The position numbers and the translations under genes are program-made. A stretch of 64,000 nucleotides of DNA from Candidatus Mycobacterium methanotrophicum. GTDB taxonomy: Bacteria; Actinomycetota; Actinomycetes; Mycobacteriales; Mycobacteriaceae. The notes under the pieces are model-generated. The model searched no databases. It saw nothing but the letters and a program-made list of their open reading frames with translations, and was not told the origin of the DNA. Location: assembly GCF_023515995.1 (NCBI RefSeq), contig NZ_CP097320.1:4588001-4652000 (forward strand), given 5' to 3'. Of this stretch, positions 1 to 8,400 are shown piece by piece. Numbering within the stretch: position 1 is the stretch's first letter; every line of letters starts with the position of its first letter.

Positions 1-1
1 G

Positions 2-262
2 GCCGAGCGTGTCGCGGTGCCGATCGACTACAAGCTTGCGTCCCCGCGAAATCCCGCAAATCGTGGAAGATGCCGGCGTTTCGCAGGTCTTCGGCACGGC
101 AACGATCGGTGTCGAACCGGTGACGGACTGCGACCTTGCGGTGGAGCATATTGCGGCAGAGGCTAAGCGCCCGAAGCGCTATCCCACCGTCGCCCGGCTG
201 CCGAAGAACAGCTACGGCAAGCTGGTCAAGGGCGAACTACGCCAACCAACTGATCTGATGGC
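2..262 (+). pseudogene. acyl-CoA synthetase (FadD-type) C-terminal remnant
   Basis: Translation gives the tail of an AMP-binding acyl-CoA ligase. One frame reads AERVAVPIDYKLASP; after a frameshift near base 50 another frame continues VEDAGVSQVFGT and ends with RLPKNSYGKLVK, the usual C-terminal segment carrying the catalytic lysine loop of acyl/aryl-CoA ligases. No intact adenylation domain lies in the window; the gene begins upstream of it, so its full state is unknown. The frame runs on past about 262 without similarity. The frameshift is seen directly; the family call rests on the C-terminal motif. Confidence 0.6.
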
Positions 263-385
263 GACTAGTAGCGGCCTGGCGAGCTGGCGGATGCCGAGTT
301 GTCCACAGTTGCGGGTTTATCCACAGATTGGGGTGTGCGGCGTTGGTTGGGGTGGATGTGTCGGGCTGGTCCGTAGCGTCGGGGT

Positions 386-1765
386 ATGGCCCCAGCGATC
401 GGCGTCGAGCAGGCGCGGGAGCGGATCAACACCGCTCTGGATGCGATCGACGCTGCCCATGACGTGTTGCGGGAGACGTCGTCGGATCTGCTGGGCAATG
501 GCTTTCGCGTCGACGTCGCTGAGCGGTTGGAAACCCAGGAGCGCGCCAACCGCGGGCTGATGTATCGATTTTTCGGCGAGATCGCCGACCCGCCCGACGA
601 GTCCGGGACGATCGCAGCGATGCGATCCGCATTGTGGGCGCGGCTGCGCATCACTCCCAACGAGATCACCCGCCGGGTCACACTCGCCGCCCGGATTCGG
701 CCGCGCCGGTCGCTGACCGGCCCGCCGGTGGCACCGGAGTTGCCGGCGTTGGCGGCCGCGGTCGAGGCCGGCGCCATCGGCGACGAGCACATCCGCGCGG
801 TATGCCGAGCAGTCGACGTGCTCCCGGCCAGCGTCTCGCCCACCGACGTGAGCGCCGCCGAGCGCACCCTCGTCGACCACGCAACCAAAGTCGATGCCGG
901 CGTCGTCGTCAAACTTGGCCAGCGCATCGCCGACTACCTCAATCCCGACGGCTTGTTCAGCGACGAGGACCGGGCACGGCGCCGCGGCCTGTACCTCGGC
1001 CCACAGGGTCCTGACGATATGTCCCGGCTCTCCGGCTGGCTCGACCCCGAGGCCCGTGCCTACTTCGAGGCCATCGAAGCCGCGGTGCGGCCCGGCCGCC
1101 ATCGTCTCGACGGACAACCAGAGGCGCGCGATGATCGCACGCCCGCTCAACGCCGCCACGACGCGCTCAAACTCGGCCTGCAAACCGCGATCGCCTCCGG
1201 CGGGCTCGGTGTGCACCGCGGGCACCCGGTCACCGTGGTCGCCACCACCACCTTGGCCGAACTAGAGCGGGCCGCCCACGCCGCCGTCGATTCGTCGGTC
1301 CCGATGCCCGCCCCCGCGCTCACCGGCGGCGGCTCGCGGCTGCCGATGCGCGATCTCATCGCCATGGCCGCCACCGGCATCCACTATCTGGCGGTGTTCG
1401 ACGACCACACCAAACGCCCCCTATATTTGGGCCGCCAGAAACGCGTGGCCACCGCCGACCAACGGCTGATCTGCTACGCCCGCGACCGCGGCTGCACCCG
1501 CCCCCACTGCCTGGTACCCGGCTACTACTGCGAGGTGCACCACTCACCGGACTTCGCCCGCGGCGGCCGCACCGACGCCGACAAACTGTTCTTCGGGTGC
1601 GGCGGCGACCACGGCATGGCAACCCGCGGCGAACTGCGCACCCAGACCACCGCCAGCGGCCGCCTCGGATGGACCGACGGCGCCGGCCCGCCCCAAATCA
1701 ACCACGCCCACCACCCCGAAGAACTCCTTCGCGGCGACCCCGACCCACCCGAAAACGAGAAGTGA
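386..1765 (+). CDS. 13E12 repeat family protein (DUF222 + HNH endonuclease domain)
   Basis: A 459-residue protein of the mycobacterial 13E12/REP family. Residues 1-300 form the DUF222-like helical region and the C-terminal third carries a Cys/His-rich HNH nuclease fold: CTRPHC, then CEVHHSPDFARGG. The first Cys pair and the HH dyad match the zinc-binding HNH arrangement. The family is multicopy in mycobacteria and associated with repeats; DNA cleavage is inferred from the fold only. The ATG at 386 gives a normal family length. It stands alone, between a fadD remnant and a convergent broken SRPBCC gene. Confidence 0.88.
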   Translation: MAPAIGVEQARERINTALDAIDAAHDVLRETSSDLLGNGFRVDVAERLETQERANRGLMYRFFGEIADPPDESGTIAAMRSALWARLRITPNEITRRVTLAARIRPRRSLTGPPVAPELPALAAAVEAGAIGDEHIRAVCRAVDVLPASVSPTDVSAAERTLVDHATKVDAGVVVKLGQRIADYLNPDGLFSDEDRARRRGLYLGPQGPDDMSRLSGWLDPEARAYFEAIEAAVRPGRHRLDGQPEARDDRTPAQRRHDALKLGLQTAIASGGLGVHRGHPVTVVATTTLAELERAAHAAVDSSVPMPAPALTGGGSRLPMRDLIAMAATGIHYLAVFDDHTKRPLYLGRQKRVATADQRLICYARDRGCTRPHCLVPGYYCEVHHSPDFARGGRTDADKLFFGCGGDHGMATRGELRTQTTASGRLGWTDGAGPPQINHAHHPEELLRGDPDPPENEK

Positions 1766-1790
1766 GCACGTGAGAGCAATCTTGACGACC

Positions 1791-2271
1791 CTATCCAGGA
1801 GATCGCCCGGACTGAAAATGTCGTCGGATACCCGACCGCATCGCGATGTGTGCGTTGACCGCTTCACACTGAGTCGTCGCGGCCAGCGGACGGGGAGCCG
1901 CGATCCGTAGCCGCTCGGTGAGACGGGTGCCCGAGTTGATCGGTTCGAAGCTCACGGTGGCGCGTAGACGCACCTGGGGGAACTGACGCGCCTCGGTGAT
2001 CGCATCTCCGCGTGCCGGGACCTCGACGCGGGCCCTGTAACTCACCCCGAGCGTGACTACTGCCCTCAACCAATGGGATGCGGTCGCGCACCCGATAGGT
2101 CTGCACGTACCCGTCCGCGGTCTCCTCGCGCGAAATGGTTCGCACCGAAACAACCAGCGGATGAACAACTTTGGTGTTGTTCAGGTCCACGTAGAAGTCA
2201 CGCACCGCGTCGGGCGCCGCCGGTATGTCTTCGGTCAGCGTGTGTGCGGCATGGGTGATCCAAAGGCTCAC
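1791..2271 (-). pseudogene. SRPBCC family protein, frameshifted
   Basis: From a GTG at 2271 the minus strand reads VSLWITHAAHTLTEDI and continues through FYVDLNNTKVVHPLVVSV, typical of the START/Bet v1-like SRPBCC fold (polyketide cyclase/dehydrase type). Near 2070 the reading frame breaks; the remainder (YRARVEVPARGDAITEAR, then ATVSFEPINSGTRLTERLR) continues in another frame to 1791. Together they make a normal-length protein of about 155 residues. It lies just downstream of, and co-directional with, the broken enoyl-CoA hydratase gene, so the two were probably one operon. Confidence 0.65.
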
Positions 2272-2282
2272 GGTCGGCCAAC

Positions 2283-2971
2283 TCAGCGGTTGCCGGCCAG
2301 CGCGTCGACAAATGCGGCGATGCGCCCGCGAGCATCTTCGGTGATCCAACTGGCCCGTACCTTCGCGTCCACCTGCACCCGCATCGATCGCGGCGCGAGT
2401 CGGCTGGTGCAGCGCTCGCTTGGTGGCCGCGTACACAGCCCGGGGAGTACTGACCGAGTTCGCGCGCCATCGCGATCGCCTGGGGAATCAGCTCATCGTT
2501 CGAGATGATGGCGTCGATCCAGCCGCGGGCCAACGCGGTGTCCGCGTCTATCGTCTTGGCCTGCAGGGTCGCCCGGGCCACCGACGTCCCCATTGCGAAT
2601 CGGCATATCTCGAGGGCGGCCACCGGAAAAGGCACACCGACTCCCAACTCCGTGAGCCCGATGGTCCGCGCCGACATCAGTCGCACGTCGGCGCACAGGG
2701 CCAAGACGCACCCGCCGGCAATCGCATGCCCGTTGACCGCGGCGACCACCGGTGCCGGGTGGTCGAAGACCGCGAGAAACGCCTCGGAAAGCGCCGTCAC
2801 GAAGGGCTCGACATACTCGGCGCCGCCGTCGACCAGCGCGCGCAGGTCGACACCTGCCGAGAAACACCGGCCAGCGCCGGTGAGCACGACCGGCCCTTCG
2901 ACGTTTCGCATGATCCGCTGGCGTTCCTCGGCCTCTAAGCCCCGACGGGGCGAGCCGACCAGCGCCAACAC
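2283..2971 (-). pseudogene. enoyl-CoA hydratase/isomerase family, frameshifted
   Basis: The crotonase fold is clear: PVVLTGAGRCFSAGVDLRAL (first oxyanion-hole segment), VVAAVNGHAIAGGCVLALC (second oxyanion segment), then LGVGVPFPVAALEI. Frame breaks near 2440 and near 2365 separate the middle from two C-terminal pieces, YAATKRALHQPTRAAIDAG and ASWITEDARGRIAAFVDAL, the last ending at the stop at 2283. The N-terminus is also short: the usual first 30 or so residues before PVVLTG are replaced by unrelated sequence. It presumably acted in beta-oxidation. Function is lost unless the frameshifts are sequencing errors. Confidence 0.75.
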
Positions 2972-2990
2972 CGCGGTCCGTCGACGAGTG

Positions 2991-3030
2991 ACTTGTTAAG
3001 CCAGCTAAATACTTGTTATGCTAGCTAAGT
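2991..3030. promoter_or_regulatory. tandem 20-bp direct repeat, candidate operator/promoter
   Basis: Two adjacent copies, ACTTGTTAAGCCAGCTAAAT (2991-3010) and ACTTGTTATGCTAGCTAAGT (3011-3030), match at 17 of 20 positions. Each holds a near-palindromic GC-AGCTAA half. The unit is AT-rich against its surroundings and ends 30 bp before the methyltransferase start, which has an AAGGAG ribosome site at 3050. Position and symmetry suggest a regulator site overlapping the promoter; the protein that binds is unknown. Confidence 0.5.
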
Positions 3031-3060
3031 ACCGCCCCGATCCAACCGTAAGGAGCACGT

Positions 3061-3987
3061 ATGCCGCGCACCGACAACGACACCTGGGACCTGGCGACCA
3101 GCGTGGGAGCGACAGCGACGATGGTCGCCGCCGCCCGAGCCGTCGCCAGCAAGGCCGACAACCCGCTGATCGACGATCGGTTCGCCGAACCGCTGGTCCG
3201 CGCCGTCGGCGTGGATTTCCTCACCCGATGGGTTACCGGAGACTTGGTCGCCGCCGACGTCGATGACGACGAGTCCAGCTGGAAGCTCGAGCAGATGCCC
3301 GACGCGATGGCCGTCCGCACCCGCTTTTTCGACGCGTTCTTTGCCGAGGCGACGCGCGCGGGCATCCGGCAGGCGGTCATTCTGGCGTCGGGTCTTGACG
3401 CCCGCGCCTACCGGTTGGACTGGCCCGCCGGGATGACCGTCTTCGAGGTCGACCAACCCGAGGTGATCGCCTTCAAGACCAACACGCTTGCCGGTCTCGG
3501 CGCTGAGCCGACGGCCGATCGCCGTGCGGTCGGCGTCGACCTTCGACACGACTGGCCGGCCGCGCTGATCGGCGCGGGCTTCGACACCAGCCAACCCACC
3601 GCGTGGATCGCCGAAGGACTGCTGGGCTACCTGCCACCGGATGCGCAAGATCGGTTGCTGGACAACATTTCCGCGCTCAGTGCCAACGGCAGCCAACTGG
3701 CCACGGAGGCTATCCCGGACATGCCGGAGGTCGATCGTGAGCGGGCGCGGGAGGCGATGCGCAAGGCCACCGAAAAATGGCGTGCGCACGGCTTCGGCCT
3801 CGAATTCTCCGAACTCGGGTACGAAGGCGACCGCAATGACGTCGCCGCGTATCTGGGCACTCTGGGCTGGCACTCGACCGGTCGGCCGATGAGTGACCTG
3901 TTGGCGGACAACCGTCTTCCGCCGGTGCCGCAGACTAACGACTCGGTGTCGATGGCCGACACTATCTACTACACCTCGAGCAAGTGA
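3061..3987 (+). CDS. class I SAM-dependent methyltransferase, TIGR00027/PPM-LCMT family
   Basis: A 308-residue member of the large mycobacterial family of putative O-methyltransferases (leucine carboxyl methyltransferase-like). Features seen: N-terminal DNDTWDLATSVGATATMVAA, the SAM-site segment AVILASGLDARAYRL, acidic loop VFEVDQPEVIAFK, and WIAEGLLGYLPPDAQDRLL. This is full length for the family. A good AAGGAG lies 5 bp before the ATG. The stop overlaps the GTG start of the next methyltransferase by 4 bp, so the pair is translationally coupled. The substrate is unknown; relatives are polyketide, lipid or small-acid methyltransferases. A tandem 20-bp repeat upstream suggests regulation. Confidence 0.9.
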   Translation: MPRTDNDTWDLATSVGATATMVAAARAVASKADNPLIDDRFAEPLVRAVGVDFLTRWVTGDLVAADVDDDESSWKLEQMPDAMAVRTRFFDAFFAEATRAGIRQAVILASGLDARAYRLDWPAGMTVFEVDQPEVIAFKTNTLAGLGAEPTADRRAVGVDLRHDWPAALIGAGFDTSQPTAWIAEGLLGYLPPDAQDRLLDNISALSANGSQLATEAIPDMPEVDRERAREAMRKATEKWRAHGFGLEFSELGYEGDRNDVAAYLGTLGWHSTGRPMSDLLADNRLPPVPQTNDSVSMADTIYYTSSK

Positions 3988-4622
3988 CCGCTGCAGCGCA
4001 ACGTCGCGGTTTCAACGATGCCGTGACACGGTTCTGGGGCTTCGCCGCCCCGGCCTACAACCTGCCGGTTCTGCAGCAGTGGGTCTACCGGCCGGCGCAC
4101 GACGAAGTGGTCGGCCAACTCCGCGCGCATTCCTCTGCGCGGATAGCTGACATCGCCTGCGGCACGGGCATATTGGCTGACCGTATCGAGCGCGAACTGC
4201 ATCCCGAGCAGGTGTACGGCGTGGATATGTCCGACGGCATGCTGAAGGCCGCGCGGGCCCGCTCGACGGGTGTGCAGTGGCTACGTGGCCCGGCCGAGCA
4301 GCTTCCGTTCGACGACGGGGCGCTGGACGCGGTGGTGACGACGTCGGCGTTTCATTTCTTCGACCAACCCGCGGCGTTAGCTGAATTCCGCCGGGTGCTG
4401 TCATCCGGCGGGCTGGCGGCGGTCTCGACGCTCAGTGCGCGCCAACCGCTGCTGCAAGGGCCGGCCACCAGCAGGTGGAAGCCGGCCCATCACCCATCGG
4501 CAGCAGAGATGCGGCGACTGTTCGAGGACGCAGGCTTCACCGTCGCGGAGCAACACCGGGTCCGGCGGCCGCTGTTAACCCGGGCGATCTCCGACGTGAT
4601 CACGGTCGGCATCAAAAGCTGA
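3984..4622 (+). CDS. class I SAM-dependent methyltransferase
   Basis: A 212-residue methyltransferase of the UbiE/Methyltransf_11 type. The SAM-binding motif is IADIACGTGILADRIE, followed by VYGVDMSDGMLKAAR (acidic loop), LPFDDGALDAVVTTSAFHF and EFRRVLSSGGLAAVSTL. The GTG start lies inside the stop of the upstream methyltransferase (GTGA overlap), so both are probably made from one transcript. A small-molecule substrate shared with its partner is likely but not identifiable. Confidence 0.88.
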   Translation: MTAAAQRRGFNDAVTRFWGFAAPAYNLPVLQQWVYRPAHDEVVGQLRAHSSARIADIACGTGILADRIERELHPEQVYGVDMSDGMLKAARARSTGVQWLRGPAEQLPFDDGALDAVVTTSAFHFFDQPAALAEFRRVLSSGGLAAVSTLSARQPLLQGPATSRWKPAHHPSAAEMRRLFEDAGFTVAEQHRVRRPLLTRAISDVITVGIKS

Positions 4623-4625
4623 CGG

Positions 4626-5219
4626 CGCCGACCGCAGGAGCTCACCAGCCGGCTGGTCCCAGCGGTCGAGGTTGACCACGTCGCTCAACGGTCAGGAGCT
4701 GCGAGGCTGTCGGAAAGTGCTGCTGCGCGACCAAAACTGACGTGAATTCGCCGGCCCGATCGTGCAGCTCGTAGGTCGCGCGGTTGACGCCGGCCCGGCG
4801 GCTGTCGTCGGCGGCTGGTCGGCTCATCCCGGAGACGGGCTCGATCACCTCAAGGCGTGCACCGCCGCCTTCGCCACCACAGCGCGTTGCTCGGCCGACC
4901 GCAGCACGACGAAGCGCCCGGCCTGGGCGTCGGCGCCGGACGGCGGGGTTTGCGGGTAGCCCTCCGGCGAGTCCTCCCAGGTCTCCTGCCGTTGCCTGCA
5001 CTAATGCAGATGCGCGCGGCCATCGCGATTCATCGCCGCCGGACCGATGAATTTCGGCTGCGGGGAGTATCGGTCAGCGCCGCGGACCTGGCTGTACTGC
5101 ATCGCCAGCGACGACAGGGTGGGGCCATTCCCAGATGCGCTGGACCCCGAATCGGCGTTCGCCGCACCGGAAAGCATCCGATTGGCCCCGGTCACGGCCC
5201 TACAGGAGCTACTAGCCAA
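4626..5219 (-). other. degenerate coding remnant, family not recognised
   Basis: The 840 bp between the methyltransferases and ctpI hold no intact gene. On the minus strand short stretches keep coding character in changing frames: QYSQVRGADRYSPQPKFIG, then IEPVSGMSRPAADDSRRA and LVAQQHFPTASQLLTV, then DVVNLDRWDQPAGELLRS after a further shift at about 4680. The pieces look like one decayed protein gene. I do not recognise the family. From 5220 to 5464 nothing is seen beyond the ctpI leader. Confidence 0.35.
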
Positions 5220-5464
5220 TGGTGGCCGTCACGTCGCGCCCTGAAACATATTGCCTCGTACAGCCTTCCGGGGTGGCCAACGCCGACGTCTGCGCGAGTG
5301 TCGGCAGACATGTTTCCGTGAGCGAGTGCATGTAACAGCAGGCTGAGGCGCAGCCGGACGAAACCGCAACACGTACGCTCGTCTCATGTCGATGCGCAAC
5401 GGCTCAAGCCGGCGGTTCCCCGGGGCGCACTGATCGACACGGTAGCCGTTGTGAAGGGTGATGG

Positions 5465-8400
5465 ATGAGGGTTCCGGACGTAGCCGCCGTTGTCGGCGGT
5501 CTGACCGGTGGAGCAGTGGACATGCTGAAAGCCGGGATGAACGGCGTGGCCAGCGCCGCTGACACGGTGCAGATGCTGGCTGGCCCGGTGGTGAATTCGG
5601 TCAGTCAATCGACCGCCCGGGTGTTGGGGACAAGCAGTTCTGCTGACGGCTCAGCGAACGGTGCTGCGGCGACCGTACGCTGGCGAAGCGGGCGGCGAGT
5701 GCACCTGGATTTGGATCCGTTGTCACCGTTCCCGCGCTGGCACGAGCATGCGGCGTTGGTGGAAGGCCCGGTCCGCAAGGTGCCCGGGGTGGTCGCCGCC
5801 CATGTCGAGGGCTCATTAGGCCGGCTGGTGCTGGAATTCGAGGACGGCGCCGACAGCGACGCCGTCGTGGACAGGGTGCGCGACATCCTGGCCTCGGCGG
5901 CGGCGGGCCTAGCCGCCGCGGAGCCAGAAGCTGAGATCCGGACCGCGCCATTCGCCGACCCGGGTAACCCGTTGGCGATCTTGGTTCCGCTGACCGCCGC
6001 GGCCATGGACGTGGTTGCGATCGGCGCCGCGGTTACCGGCTGGGTCGTCAGGCTGCCGGTCGCGCCGCGAACCGCACGAGGCGCGGCCGCCATCCTCAAT
6101 CATCAACCGCGGATGGTGTCAGTCCTGGAATCGCGGTTGGGTCGAGTGGGTACCGACCTGACGCTGACGGCTACGGCGGCGTTCGTGAACGGGCTCACCC
6201 AGGCGGTCGGTACACCAGTGCTGGACCTGGCCCAACGCAGCTTGCAGATTTCCGAGGCCGCCGCCCATCGCCGACGGTGGAGCGATCGCGAGCCAGAGCT
6301 GGCATCGCCTAAGCGGCCGCAAGCTCCGGTGGTCCCGATCATCTCGTCGGCCGGAGCGGATTCGCAGGCTCTGCGACACAACTGGGCCGGCGCAGAAGCC
6401 GGTGAGGCGTCGCACGTCGTGGTCGGTGGCGCGATCGACTCCGCAATGGATGCGGCCAAGGGTGCGATGGCCGGACCGATCGAGGAGTACGCCGATCAAG
6501 CCGCGAACGGTTCGCTGATCGCCGCGGCCGGCGCATTGCTGGCCGGCGGCAGCGCCGAAGACGCCGCCGACGCCGTGCTGGCCGGCGTGCCGAGAGCCGC
6601 CCACCTGGGCCGCCAGGCGTTCGCCACGGTACTTGGCCGCGGTTTCGCCGACGCCGGGCAGCTGGTCCTCGACCCAGGTGCGCTGCGTCGCCTGGATCGG
6701 GTGCAGGTCGTCGTCATCGACGGCGCAGCGCTGCGCGGCGACAACCGTGCGGTACTGAAGGCGCAGGGCGACTTGCCCGGTTGGGACGAGGACCGCGTCT
6801 ACGAGGTCGCCGACGCGTTGCTACACGCTGAGCAGCCACCTGAACCCGACCCGGACGAGTTGCCCGCCACCGGCGCTCACCTGCGATGGATCCCTGCGCA
6901 GGGACCCTCGGCGATGCCCGCCCAGGGTCTGGAACGCGGCGATTTGGTGGTTGACGGCGAACGGGTAGGCAGTGTCGAGGTGGGCTGGGAGGTTGACCCG
7001 TTCGCGATTCCGCTGCTGCAGATCGCGCACCGGACCGGAGCCCGGGTGGTGTTGCGGCATGTGGCCGGCACCCAGGATCTGGCTGCCAGCGTCGCCGCCA
7101 GTCATCCGGCCGGCACACCGCTGCTAAGCGTCGTACGCGAGCTGCGGGTGGACCGCGGACCCGTCTTGCTGATCACTGCCCTGCACCGGGATTTCGCATC
7201 TACGGACACCCTGGCGGCGCTGGCCATCGCCGATGTGGCTGTTGCTCTCGACGATCCCCTCGCCGCAACACCCTGGACAGCGGACATCATCACAGGCACC
7301 GACCTGGCCGCGGCCGTGCGGATCCTGTCCGCTCTGCCCGCGGCGCGGCGGATCTCCGAATCGTCGGTGAACCTCGCCAAGGGCGGCACCACTCTGGCCG
7401 GGCTACTACTCGTCACTGGTGAACCCGGGCGTGTCAGCAACCCGCTTAGCCCGCGACGTTGGCTCAATCCGGTCAACGCAGCCGCCGCCAGCGCATTGGC
7501 GGCGGGAGCGTATTCGGCCGGCAAGGTGCTGCGGCAACCCGATCCCACCCCGCAACCGTTGACCGCATGGCACGCCCTGGACCCCGAGATCGTCTATTCC
7601 CGGCTCGCCGGTCGCATCCAGCCCCTCACAGTCGAGGCCGGCACGGCGCCATGGCGACGCGTTCTCGAGGACCTGTACTACGAGCCACTGATGGCGCCGC
7701 TACGACGGCCGTTAAATCGGACGAGGCAGCTACTGGAAGCGACTCGGCACGAGCTCGCCGACCCGCTGACCCCGATCCTCGCGGTAGGCGCAGCGGCGTC
7801 GGCGATAGTCGGCAGCAACGTGGACGCGCTGCTGGTTGCCGGCGTGATGACGGTCAACGCCTTGACCGGCGGGGCTCAGCGGTTACGGGCCGACGCGGCG
7901 GCCGCCGAACTGTTCGCCGAACAGGACCAGCTCGCACGCCGTGTCGTCGTGCCGGCGGTAGCAACGACGCGACGCCGCCTGGAAGCGGCGCGACACGCCG
8001 AACGCACAGTCACGGTGGCGGCGAGTGCACTGCGTCCCGGCGACGTCATCGACTTGTCCGCGCCGGACGTGGTCCCCGCTGATGCGCGTCTGTTGGTCGC
8101 CGAGGACCTCGAGGTCGACGAATCCCTGCTGACCGGTGAGTCGTTGCCGGTCGACAAGCAGGTCGATGCGGTTGCCGCCAGTGATCCCGACCGGGCCAGC
8201 ATGCTGTTCGAGGGCAGCACGATCGTCGCCGGGCATGCTCGGGCGATCGTGGTGGCCACCGGTGCGGGCACTGCGGCGCATCGGGTGATTTCGGCGGTCG
8301 TCGATATCGAATCGGCGGCCGGAGTGCAAGCCCGGCTGCGCGAGCTGACCGCCAAGGTGCTTCCGCTGACGCTCGCCGGAGGCGCCGCGGTGACGGGCTT

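Noticed and set aside
2997..3030. CRISPR-like repeat
   Set aside because: Only two abutting 20-mers without spacers; better seen as an operator.
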